A stretch of 64,000 nt of DNA from Streptomyces dioscori (lineage in GTDB: Bacteria > Actinomycetota > Actinomycetes > Streptomycetales > Streptomycetaceae), in assembly GCF_003024195.1 (NCBI RefSeq), contig NZ_KZ679050.1, positions 248,001 through 312,000 of the forward strand, written 5' to 3'. This document shows, piece after piece, positions 9,440 through 17,298 of the stretch. The stretch's first letter is position 1; each line of letters begins with the position of its first letter. Below the pieces are notes generated by a model that was given only the letters and a program-made list of their open reading frames with translations, searched no databases and was not told the origin of the DNA. Position numbers and translations under genes: made by a program.

Positions 9440-10459
9440 TCAGTGCGTCCTGACGGGCGGTTCGGCGATCTCCAGCACCGCGGCGGTCCAGACGAAACCG
9501 ACGCCCATGCCGACCAGCAGGACAAGGTCGCCCTCGTGCAGCACACCGGTACGCAGCTGGTGTTCGAGTGCCAGGAACTGGTCGCTGTTGGCGAGGTGGC
9601 CGATGCGCCTGCCCCACTGCCAGGCGGTGCGTTCCACGGGAAGCCCCAGCGGTTCCAGGAACACCCGGGTGAGCATCTCGTGCCCCAGGTTCGACACCAG
9701 CACCTGGGCGATGCCGTCCAGCTTGGTGCCCGCCTCGGACAGCGCATGGTCCACCGCGCCGACGACCTGCGCCTCGAAGCGGCGCTGCACCTCGGCGGCG
9801 GACGTGGTGCGCAGGAAGGCCTTCTTGGCCGGGGCGGCGTCCAGCGGTCCGCGCCGCAGTGTCGCCGAGGCCAGTGGCCGGTCGCCCCGGTGCATCTGTT
9901 CCAGTTCGGAGTCGGCCCGTGTCGCGACGCCGAGGACGCGGGCGGCGCCTCGTCCGTGGGACAGCACGACGGCTGCCGCGCCGTCACCGAAGACCATGCC
10001 CTTGTTCGTCCGCCAACGGTCGAACTCGCCGTCGAACCGGTCCGCGCAGGTGATCAGCACAGCCGTGTCCGCGTGCTGCTCCAGGTGGTTCCTGGCCAGG
10101 CCGAGCGCGAACAGGCCGCCGTTGCACCCCTGCCGGATCTCCAGCGCCGGTGCTCCGGCACCGACGGCGTACCGTTCCACGTACGACGCCGCGGCCCATG
10201 CCTCCGGGCCCTGGCGGTACGCGGCGGCATGCAGCAGGAGGCTGACGTCCTGCGGGCGGTGCCCGGAGCGCAGCAGGGCCTGCCGCCCCGCTCTGACAGC
10301 CATCTCGGCCGGTGAGAGCAGAGTCTCCACGGCCACTGTCTCCAGTCGGTCCTTGCTGTTCCAGGTCTGTTCGTAGCGGCCGTCCGCGACCGCTTCCGTC
10401 ACCGTGGTCCGGTCGGCGGGCACGTAGCCGCCGATCCCGGAGAGGTAGACGTCGTCCAC
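9440..10459 (-). CDS. KASIII-like ketoacyl synthase/acyltransferase
   Basis: The 339-residue protein has the thiolase fold of FabH. The nucleophile is C112 in QGCNGGL. The usual HQAN histidine position reads Asn (NLGHE), and the GNTS asparagine position reads His (GHLANSDQ). This last motif resembles the GH(x)GAxDQ-type sequence of KASIII-like acyltransferases that act with PKSs (ChlB/CerJ group); I recall that likeness rather than having checked it. A role in moving an acyl group to or from a carrier protein is more likely than fatty acid initiation. The GTG at 10459 follows GGGGG; an in-frame GTG at 10501 is an alternative. About 160 bases separate it from the EPSPS-like gene. Confidence 0.88.
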   Translation of the reverse strand: MDDVYLSGIGGYVPADRTTVTEAVADGRYEQTWNSKDRLETVAVETLLSPAEMAVRAGRQALLRSGHRPQDVSLLLHAAAYRQGPEAWAAASYVERYAVGAGAPALEIRQGCNGGLFALGLARNHLEQHADTAVLITCADRFDGEFDRWRTNKGMVFGDGAAAVVLSHGRGAARVLGVATRADSELEQMHRGDRPLASATLRRGPLDAAPAKKAFLRTTSAAEVQRRFEAQVVGAVDHALSEAGTKLDGIAQVLVSNLGHEMLTRVFLEPLGLPVERTAWQWGRRIGHLANSDQFLALEHQLRTGVLHEGDLVLLVGMGVGFVWTAAVLEIAEPPVRTH

Positions 10460-10489
10460 TGTTCGCGACCCCCGTCGGTCATGTTCGAG

Positions 10490-10689
10490 CCCGGCCGTCA
10501 CTGGTCCCGGCCGTCATCGGTCCTGGTCATGTTCGAACTCGGCCGTCATCGATCCCGGCCGCCATCGGTCCTGGTCGTCATCGGGCCCGGTCGTCATGGG
10601 GCCCGGTCGGCGACGGCCTCGGCCGTCAACGGCCCCGGCGACAGGCCGACTTGGTGTCAGGCCGACTTGGTGTCAGGCCGACTTGGCCG
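10490..10689. repeat. Degenerate short tandem repeats between the aldolase stop and the KASIII start
   Basis: This 200-base spacer contains a 16-base unit (caggccgacttggtgt) in direct repeats at about 10640-10685. It also has many variants of ggccgtca(t/c)cggtcc(t/c)gg. Read leftward, the units repeat the aldolase gene end, GACCGGTGACGGCC, including the TGA. I see no gene in it. Confidence 0.8.
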
Positions 10690-11493
10690 TCACCGGTCGA
10701 ACAGGTCGGGCTCCTCGCGCAGGACCTGGTCGCGCAGCGGCTGGAAGTTGATCCATGCCATGTCGTCGTTGCCGAGCTGGTCCCGTGCCGCGCAGGCGGT
10801 CCTGTGGTCGATGCGGACCACCCGGCCGGCGGCCTTGGCCAGCAGCTGCGCCTGGCAGGAACGCTCCATCGTGATGAACCACCAGGCCGCGGCCTCGACG
10901 GAGCGCCCGACGGTGAGCAGCCCGTGGTTGCGCAGGATCACGGCCTTGTGGTCTCCGAGGACGGCGGCGATGCGCTTGCCCTCCTCCAGGTCGGTCACCA
11001 CGCCGTTGTAGTCGTCGTAGAGGCCGTGATCCTCGTAGAACGCGCAGGCGTCCTGGGTCAGCGGCTCCAGCAGCGCGCCCATGGACGACAGCGCCCTGCC
11101 GTGGAGGGCGTGGCTGTGTGCCGCGGACACCACCTCGGGACGGGCGCTGTGGATGCGCGAGTGGATGGCGAACGCCGACTCGTTGACGTGGTGGCGGCCT
11201 TCGACCACCGCCCCCCGGTCGTCGACGAGAACCAGGTCACCCATCCGGATGTGCCTGAAGGAAACCCCGTAGGGGTTGGCCCAGAAGAAGTCCGTGTGCT
11301 CAGGATCGCGGGCGGTGATATGCCCTGCCGTTCCTTCTTCGAAGCCGAACCTGCCGAAGAGCCGGAATGCCACCAGGAGACTCTCCCGGCGGCGCCTTCG
11401 TTCTTCCCTTACATCCCCTGCATCCTCGTGCGATCGCGGCCAACGAAAGTGCAATTGATCTTTCGGAATTGGCTTGAGATCATGAAGACCCAT
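10690..11493 (-). CDS. Class II aldolase/adducin-family protein
   Basis: This 267-residue protein matches the L-fuculose-phosphate aldolase/RulD fold. It has the metal ligands in AAHSHALHG (HxH) and RNHGLLTVG, and the glutamate region HVNESAFAIH. The family covers metal-dependent aldolases, epimerases and decarboxylases. Here it could make or cleave a C-C bond in the precursor of the EPSPS-like branch. I chose the ATG at 11493 because GGTGGAG lies seven bases upstream; an in-frame extension to 11550 lacks such a site. It is probably the first gene of the leftward operon, transcribed from the divergent promoter region. Confidence 0.88.
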   Translation of the reverse strand: MGLHDLKPIPKDQLHFRWPRSHEDAGDVREERRRRRESLLVAFRLFGRFGFEEGTAGHITARDPEHTDFFWANPYGVSFRHIRMGDLVLVDDRGAVVEGRHHVNESAFAIHSRIHSARPEVVSAAHSHALHGRALSSMGALLEPLTQDACAFYEDHGLYDDYNGVVTDLEEGKRIAAVLGDHKAVILRNHGLLTVGRSVEAAAWWFITMERSCQAQLLAKAAGRVVRIDHRTACAARDQLGNDDMAWINFQPLRDQVLREEPDLFDR

Positions 11494-11862
11494 GCGTCGA
11501 CTCCACCCCCGTGGATTTTGACTGAGTCGATTCTCGCGTATGTCAGGCATCGCCAGATCGCTTTGGAGGCTACCCCAGAGTCGCGGATCCGTGTCAATCC
11601 CGTTATCGCAAAGAGCAATTTTGCGTTCGTCGCAATATCGTTTCGAACAATGGCCGGATCGCGTTGCCGGAATGATTTCCTCAGTCGGACAAAACCACCA
11701 CGAGATACCGTCCGTGGCGTGGAGTCACAGGCTCCTCGATGAAATTTCAACATTAGTTCTGTCACCTTTTGTCCATAAATCTACGGAATATCCCCATAGA
11801 TGATCAGGTGACGGCTCTCCACGTGGTGGCTGATTCTGCCGCCTGCTCCTTACAGTCGGCAT
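11494..11862. promoter_or_regulatory. Divergent promoter region of the biosynthetic cluster
   Basis: These 369 bases lie between divergent genes and are clearly richer in A+T than their surroundings, especially 11420-11810. No gene is supported; the small frames in both strands lack coding character. A palindrome CCACGTGG lies at 11819-11826. TACAGT at 11851-11856 is a possible -10 box that would start transcription at the A of the ATG at 11863, giving a leaderless mRNA. No cluster-specific regulator gene is visible in the window. Confidence 0.6.
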
Positions 11863-13524
11863 ATGCACGCTGCGGTTACTGACTCTGTTCACTCCTTGTG
11901 CGACGACTACGTCACCCGCCACGCAGACCTGGACCCGGTCGCCGCCACCGTTCGAGGCGTCCCCGGCCAGGAGGGCCGGCTCACCGACTACTCACCCGAG
12001 GGCCACCGGGCCCGCTCCGAGCTGAACACCACGGCACTGCGCGCCGTGGCCGCCGCCCGCCCGCGGGACGACGCCGAGGCCACCGCCCGGACGGTCTTCG
12101 CCGAACGCGTGGGCATGGAGGTGGAGATCCACGAGGCCGGGCTCGACAGCGCGGCGCTCAACGTCATCGAGAGTCCCGTACAGCTCCTGCGCTCGGTGTT
12201 CGACCTGATGCCCACCCGCACCCCGGCCGACTGGGCGGTGATCGCGTCCCGGCTGGCCCGATTACCGGAGGCCGTGACAGGCCTTCAGGAGGGCCTGCGA
12301 CACGCCGCCTCCCGCGGCACGGTGGCGGCACTGCGCCAGGTCACGGGGTGTGCCGCGCAGTGCGACAACTGGGCGTCGGGGTATTTCGCGACACTGACCG
12401 CCGACGCCGACGTGCCGGCCGCGCTCCGCGCGGACCTGGACGCGGGCGTGCGGGCGGCCTCCGCGGCCTACTCCGCGCTGGCGCGCTTCCTGCGCGACAA
12501 ACTGGCCCCGTCGGCGCCGGCCAGGGACGCCGTGGGCGCCGACACCTACCGGTTGTGGCTCCGCTACTTCACCGGTGCCGCGCTCGATCCGGTCGAGGTC
12601 CACTCCTGGGGCTGGCACGAGTTCCTCGCCATCGAGGGCGAACTGCGGCAGGTGGCCGACCGGATCGCGCCAGGTGCCGGACCGCGCGGAGCGGCCGCCG
12701 CGCTCAACGCCGATCCGGCCGGTCTGGCGGAAGGAGCGGAGGCGTTCCGGCGCTGGGCACAGGATCTCTCCGACACGGCGTCGGAGGAGCTGCGCGGGTC
12801 GCATTTCGACATCCCCGCGCCGCTGGCGGCGTTGGAGTGCCGGATCGCGCCGGCGGGCGGCGGCACGTACTACACCGGGCCCTCGGACGACCTCTCCCGG
12901 CCGGGCCGGGTCTGGTGGTCGCTGCCCGCGGGCCGGACCCACCACCCGACCTGGCGCAAGGTCACCACCGTGTACCACGAGGGCGTTCCCGGCCATCACC
13001 TGCAGGTCGGCACCACCGTGCTGCAGGCCGGCCGGCTCAACCGCTTCCAGCGGCTGATGTGCCATGTGTCGGCGCACAGCGAGGGCTGGGCCCTGTACGC
13101 GGAGCGGCTGATGCGGGAACTGGGGCACCTGAAGGACGACGCCGCCCTCATGGGCATGCTGGACGCTCAGCTGTTCCGCGCGGCACGGGTGGTCGTCGAC
13201 ACCGGTATGCACCTCGAACTGCCCGTCCCGGCCGGCGTCGGCCTCCACGAGGGCGCACGCTGGACACCCGAGCTGGGCCGGGAGTTCCTGCTGACCCGCA
13301 CGCTCATCGATCCGGCCGGTGTGGACGAGGAGATCGACCGTTACCTGGGCTGGCCGGGTCAGGCCCCCTCGTACAAGCTCGGCGAGCGGGTGTGGTGCGA
13401 CGGCCGCGACGAGGCCCGCCGCCGCCACGGCCCGGCGTTCGACGCAAGAGCGTTCCACAGCCGCGCGCTGGGTCTTGGCCCCATGGGCCTGGACACACTG
13501 CGCGAAAGTCTGGCGGCGCTGTGA
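11863..13524 (+). CDS. DUF885-family zinc-peptidase-like protein; contains a TTA codon
   Basis: The 553-residue product belongs to the DUF885 family of metallopeptidase-like proteins. It has YHEGVPGHHLQ (H372, E373, H378, H379) and, further on, SEGWALYAE, the usual second metal ligand. No signal peptide is seen, so it should act in the cytoplasm, perhaps trimming a protecting amino acid or hydrolysing an amide. Codon 134 is TTA (12262-12264), predicting bldA control. There is no Shine-Dalgarno sequence before the ATG; a possible -10 box seven bases before it suggests leaderless translation. It opens the rightward arm of the cluster. Confidence 0.88.
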   Translation: MHAAVTDSVHSLCDDYVTRHADLDPVAATVRGVPGQEGRLTDYSPEGHRARSELNTTALRAVAAARPRDDAEATARTVFAERVGMEVEIHEAGLDSAALNVIESPVQLLRSVFDLMPTRTPADWAVIASRLARLPEAVTGLQEGLRHAASRGTVAALRQVTGCAAQCDNWASGYFATLTADADVPAALRADLDAGVRAASAAYSALARFLRDKLAPSAPARDAVGADTYRLWLRYFTGAALDPVEVHSWGWHEFLAIEGELRQVADRIAPGAGPRGAAAALNADPAGLAEGAEAFRRWAQDLSDTASEELRGSHFDIPAPLAALECRIAPAGGGTYYTGPSDDLSRPGRVWWSLPAGRTHHPTWRKVTTVYHEGVPGHHLQVGTTVLQAGRLNRFQRLMCHVSAHSEGWALYAERLMRELGHLKDDAALMGMLDAQLFRAARVVVDTGMHLELPVPAGVGLHEGARWTPELGREFLLTRTLIDPAGVDEEIDRYLGWPGQAPSYKLGERVWCDGRDEARRRHGPAFDARAFHSRALGLGPMGLDTLRESLAAL

Positions 13525-13850
13525 ACGCCCCTTCCGTTTGAGGCTCTTCGCCCACGCGTGACAGCGGCGGAGTATCCGTACATCGTGCAGGCCATGCCGT
13601 CGATTCACGAAAGGGGCAGCACATGCGTTTCTCGCGGAATTGTATTGCGGCCCCGTTCCGGAGAGAAAATCCACGGCAGCGGCAATCCGACGCCGACTCG
13701 GTGCCGAATACGAGAAGACGCTGGCACCGGTTCATATCTGTTCCCCGCAGGTCTCCTCAGACTTCTCAAGATCCCTTCAGGCGTGCGACCGCCGCTGCAC
13801 CGGCATGCGACGGCCCCGAAAGAATCCCAGGAATTGGCGGTACGGGCACC
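13525..13850. other. Intergenic region before the A-domain gene
   Basis: These 326 bases hold no convincing gene. The frame of the next gene stays open from an ATG at 13623 that has a good ribosome-binding site (AAAGGGGC, 13611-13618), but the 76 extra codons include many rare ones (aga, agg, ata, att) and lack family similarity. This could be a leader with a short frame or a promoter region. Confidence 0.5.
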
Positions 13851-15353
13851 ATGCACGATTCCCTAGCGCGGGACGTCCTCGCGCACGACCGGCGTACCCC
13901 GGACGCCCCGGCGCTGCTGTGGAACGGCACCACGCTCACCTACGGCGATCTGGCGGCGCTGGCGGACACGGCCGCCGTCCGGCTCGCCGAGCCGGAGCTC
14001 CACGGGGACGCCCCGCTGGCGGTCCGCGCGGTGAAGTCCCCCGCGTCGCTCGCCCTGGTGCTGGCCTGTCTGCTCGCCCGGCGGACCGTTCTGCTGCTCT
14101 CCCCCGACCTGGGCCGGCTCGCCGCGGCCCGGCTCGCGGAACACGCGGGCTGTGTCGGCCTTCTGGTGCCGGGCGCGGACGGGGAGACCGCGATCGAACC
14201 GGTCCGGGCGCCCGCCCGGCCGGCGCCGCCGGGCTCCGCGCTGCTGCTCACCACCTCGGGCTCGACGAGGCTGCCGAAGACCGTCTGTCTGAGCCACACC
14301 GCCCTGGACCGTTTCACCCGCTGGGCCGGGAGCGCCTTCCCGCTCGGCACGGGCCACCGGGTGCTCAGCTACGCCCCGCTGAACTTCGACCTCAGCCTGT
14401 TCGACGTCTGGGCGACCCTGCGGCACGGCGGCTGTGTGATCCCGGTGGACCCAGGGCGGGCCGCCGACCCGCGCCACCTGGCCGGGCTGCTCAGGGAGAC
14501 CGGGCCGGAGGTCGTCCAGGCGGTGCCGACGCTGTTCCGGCTGCTGGCCGGGGCCGGTACGGACGCGGAGCCCTTCACCTCGGTCCGCCATGTGCTGCTC
14601 ACCGGCGAGCACACCCCGCGTTCCCTGCGCGGCCGGCTCGCCCGGCTCTTTCCGCGGGCCGAGTTCCACAACGTGTACGGCTGCACGGAGACCAACGACA
14701 GCCTGCTGTACTCGTGCGGCGCGCGGGAGGCGGCCGAGCCGGCGACGCTGCCGCTGGGCGGGCCGCTGCCGGGCGCCCGCGTCCGGCTGGTCGACGGCGG
14801 CCGTGAACTGACCGGTCCCGGCACCGGCGAACTGGTCGTGCACACCCCGTTCCAGGCGGACGGCTACCTGGGCTCGGACGACCCCGACGACAGGTTCGTA
14901 CGTCCCGCTCCGGGCACCTCGGAGCCGGTCTGGTTCCGGACCGGCGATCTGGTCCGGCGCGACAGCGAGGGCCGACTGACCCTCGTCGGGCGCGACGACT
15001 TCCAGGTCAAGGTGGGCGGCGTCCGGGTCAGCCCGGAGGCGGTGGAACAGGTGGCGCAGAGCCACCCCGAGGTCATGGAGGCCGCGGTGGTCGCCCTCGC
15101 GGCGCCCGGCCCCGGCATCCGGCTGCACGCCCTGGTGCGGGTCGCCCCCGACTGCGCGGTCACCGGCCTGCACCTGCTCACGCACTGCTCCGCCTGGCTT
15201 CCCCGCGCGGCCGTCCCCACGGTCCACCTCACGCGCGAACCGCTGCCCACCGGCATCACCGGCAAGGTCGACCGCGCCCAGGTGCGGTCCGTCCTCACGG
15301 CCAGGCAGCACGCCCGTCCCGACCGGCCCACTCAACCGGAGTCCTCAGCATGA
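13851..15353 (+). CDS. Stand-alone adenylation enzyme, L-prolyl-AMP ligase (PltF) type
   Basis: This 500-residue free-standing A domain should activate an amino acid and load it on the carrier protein encoded next. It has LTTSGSTRLPK, APLNFDLSLFDVW, VYGCTETND, WFRTGDL and ITGKVDRA. The NFDLSLFD region and the following layout resemble PltF/RedM-type prolyl ligases, and the next genes complete the PltF/PltL/PltE-like trio. The ATG at 13851 gives the usual family start; a start at 13623 is less likely. It overlaps the PCP gene by ATGA. Proline or a proline analogue is the best guess for the substrate. Confidence 0.85.
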   Translation: MHDSLARDVLAHDRRTPDAPALLWNGTTLTYGDLAALADTAAVRLAEPELHGDAPLAVRAVKSPASLALVLACLLARRTVLLLSPDLGRLAAARLAEHAGCVGLLVPGADGETAIEPVRAPARPAPPGSALLLTTSGSTRLPKTVCLSHTALDRFTRWAGSAFPLGTGHRVLSYAPLNFDLSLFDVWATLRHGGCVIPVDPGRAADPRHLAGLLRETGPEVVQAVPTLFRLLAGAGTDAEPFTSVRHVLLTGEHTPRSLRGRLARLFPRAEFHNVYGCTETNDSLLYSCGAREAAEPATLPLGGPLPGARVRLVDGGRELTGPGTGELVVHTPFQADGYLGSDDPDDRFVRPAPGTSEPVWFRTGDLVRRDSEGRLTLVGRDDFQVKVGGVRVSPEAVEQVAQSHPEVMEAAVVALAAPGPGIRLHALVRVAPDCAVTGLHLLTHCSAWLPRAAVPTVHLTREPLPTGITGKVDRAQVRSVLTARQHARPDRPTQPESSA

Positions 15354-15640
15354 GCCTGCGGCACGAGATCACGCGTCACATCGTCGCCACCTACCTGCCC
15401 GACACCTCCGCCGCGGACCTGGAGCCGTCGCTGGACCTGTTCGACACGGGGGTGGTGAACAGCCTGCAACTGCTGGAGCTCATCGGCTGGTTGCGGGAGC
15501 GCTACCGCCTCCCCGTCGAGGACCTGGACCTGTCGCTCCAGTCCTTCCGGTCGGTGGCGGCCATCCAGGACTTCATCGAGACGAACACGCCCACCGGCTC
15601 CGGTGACGCGGCAGGCGCCTCCGGCGGAAAGACGCACTAG
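15350..15640 (+). CDS. Discrete peptidyl carrier protein (PltL-type)
   Basis: This 96-residue carrier protein has the phosphopantetheine serine in TGVVNSLQLLEL (S38). An Asn precedes the serine as in PltL-type carriers, where most carriers have Asp. It would hold the aminoacyl group made by the upstream ligase while the downstream dehydrogenase acts. It needs an Sfp-type transferase, and one is encoded at 38152-38895. The start overlaps the A-domain stop by ATGA. The last 15 or so residues are a flexible Gly/Ser/Ala tail. Confidence 0.9.
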   Translation: MSLRHEITRHIVATYLPDTSAADLEPSLDLFDTGVVNSLQLLELIGWLRERYRLPVEDLDLSLQSFRSVAAIQDFIETNTPTGSGDAAGASGGKTH

Positions 15641-15649
15641 GGGACAGAC

Positions 15650-16027
15650 ATGCTGATACGCACGAAGGAAGAGGCCCTGGTCGTCGAGTGGGGCAACGGC
15701 CTGAGCCACCGCCTGCTGCTGCAGGCCGACCGGATGGGCTTCTCCTTCTGCCACACCGTGGTCCGGGCGGGCACGAAGTCACGCCTTGAGTACCGCAGGC
15801 ACCTTGAGGCCTGCTACTGCATCACCGGGCGGGGCTGGATCTCCCTGCCCGACGGAAGCGCCACCCATGAACTGCGGCCGGGCGTCCTCTACGCCCTGGA
15901 CCAGCACGACGCGCACTTCCTGACCGCCGCGCCGGACGCCGACCTGGAGCTGATCAGCGTCTTCAACCCGCCTCTGCAGGGCGGCGAACGGCACAACCTG
16001 GACCAGGACGAGTTCTCGCACTACTGA
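15650..16027 (+). CDS. Ectoine synthase (EctC)-like cupin
   Basis: This 125-residue protein is a clear EctC homologue: HRLLLQADRMGFSF, HLEACYCI, LRPGVLYALDQHDAHFL and VFNPPL. The three metal ligands known from EctC are kept with identical spacing (E53, Y81, H89). EctC closes an N-acetylated diamine to a cyclic amidine. No ectA, ectB or ectD lies in this window, and the gene sits between a carrier protein and a carrier-bound amino acid dehydrogenase. It has therefore probably been recruited to cyclise or dehydrate a biosynthetic intermediate. GGGGA lies about five bases before the ATG. Confidence 0.9.
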   Translation: MLIRTKEEALVVEWGNGLSHRLLLQADRMGFSFCHTVVRAGTKSRLEYRRHLEACYCITGRGWISLPDGSATHELRPGVLYALDQHDAHFLTAAPDADLELISVFNPPLQGGERHNLDQDEFSHY

Positions 16028-16104
16028 CGGGCCGCCGAGCCGACAAGCCACTGAGCCGACGGGTCACCGACCACTGACAGGCCACCGACTACTTACGGGG
16101 AACT
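16022..16104. repeat. Degenerate repeats of the gene end after the EctC-like gene
   Basis: The end of the EctC-like gene, CACTACTGACGGGCC, is followed by CACTGAGCCGACGGG, CACTGACAGGCC and TACTTACGGGG at about 18-25 base spacing. These look like decayed copies of the 3' end including the stop codon. No gene lies here. Confidence 0.6.
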
Positions 16105-16116
16105 GACGAGGTCACG

Positions 16117-17298
16117 ATGAGGCACTGGACAGACGAGCAGAGGGCGCTGCGGACCACCGCGGAGGCCATCGGCGCGGACGTGGGCGCCGGACACCTGGAG
16201 AGGGACGCCCACGGCGAGTTCGCGTGGGACGGCTGGAGACACCTGCGCGAGACCGGGCTCTTCGGGACGCCGTTCGACGGCGCCTGGGGCGGCTCGGGTC
16301 TCGACCTGCCGACCGTGATGTACGTCTTCGAAGGCCTTGGGTACCGCTGCCCCGACGCCGGCCTGGTCTTCTCCGCGTGCACCCACATCGTGAGCACCGG
16401 CGTTCCCCTCCAGCGGTTCGGTTCCAAGGAGCTGAAGGCGGCGTACCTGCCGAGGGTGTGTGCCGGGGAGGTGATCGGGGCGCACGCGATCACCGAGCCG
16501 GATGGCGGCTCGGACGTGCTGGCGATGCGCACCACGGCCAGGCGTGCGGGCGAGGAGTTCGTGCTCGACGGCAGCAAGGCCTTCGTGACCAACGGTCCGA
16601 TCGCCGGCCTCGTGGTGGTGTACGCCCGTACCGGTGCCCCCGGACGCCTCGACGGCATCACGGCGTTCCTGGTCCCGACGGACACCAAGGGGGTGGCGCA
16701 CGGCCGCCCCCTGACGAAGATGGGCCTGCGCACGTCACCGCTGTCCGAACTCTTCCTGACGGACGTCCGGATACCCCGCTCGCACGTACTGGGCACGGTG
16801 GGATCCGGGTTCCTGGTCCTGGACGAGGTCATGAAGTGGGAGATCCTCTGCGGCTTCGCCGGGATCCTCGGCGAGATGCAGCACCGGCTGGAACGCTGTG
16901 TCGAACACGCCCGCGCCCGCAGCCAGTTCGGCCGGCACATCGGCGCCAACCAGGCGGTCTCGCACCGCATCGTCGACATGCAGATAGGCCTGGAGACCTC
17001 CAGGAAGTGGCTCTACGACACGGCGGACAGGTTCACCGCCGGACAGAGCGTCGCCACCGACCTGGCCATCACCAAACTCGTGGTGAGCGAGGCCAACGTC
17101 TCCTCCGCCCTGGCCGCCGTCCAGATCTTCGGGGGACACGGCTACACCGCGGAGTACGGCCTCGAAGGGGACCTGCGCAACGCGGTCGCCGGAACCATCT
17201 ACTCGGGCACCTCCGAGATCCAGCGCGAGCGGCTGGCGGCCTTCCTCGGACTGTCCCGGGCCGCCGCCGCCCGGGACGTGAAGGAGCGGACGACATGA
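16117..17298 (+). CDS. Acyl-CoA dehydrogenase-type aminoacyl-PCP dehydrogenase (PltE/RedW-like)
   Basis: This 393-residue flavoprotein should oxidise the aminoacyl group on the adjacent carrier protein, as PltE-type enzymes turn prolyl-PCP into pyrrolyl-PCP. ITEPDGGSD, RSQFGRHIGANQAVSHRI and IFGGHGYTAEYG mark the family. The canonical C-terminal catalytic Glu position is Ser363 (IYSGTSE). A glutamate at the isovaleryl-CoA-dehydrogenase position is present instead (E242 in MKWEILC), as in PltE. It is preceded by GAGG and overlaps the next gene by ATGA. Substrate unknown; proline-like is most likely. Confidence 0.88.
   Translation: MRHWTDEQRALRTTAEAIGADVGAGHLERDAHGEFAWDGWRHLRETGLFGTPFDGAWGGSGLDLPTVMYVFEGLGYRCPDAGLVFSACTHIVSTGVPLQRFGSKELKAAYLPRVCAGEVIGAHAITEPDGGSDVLAMRTTARRAGEEFVLDGSKAFVTNGPIAGLVVVYARTGAPGRLDGITAFLVPTDTKGVAHGRPLTKMGLRTSPLSELFLTDVRIPRSHVLGTVGSGFLVLDEVMKWEILCGFAGILGEMQHRLERCVEHARARSQFGRHIGANQAVSHRIVDMQIGLETSRKWLYDTADRFTAGQSVATDLAITKLVVSEANVSSALAAVQIFGGHGYTAEYGLEGDLRNAVAGTIYSGTSEIQRERLAAFLGLSRAAAARDVKERTT

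Noticed and set aside
16224..17294. Upstream extension of the transglutaminase-like gene
   Set aside because: The frame is open but overlaps the ACAD gene completely. The ATGA start at 17295 gives the family N-terminus.
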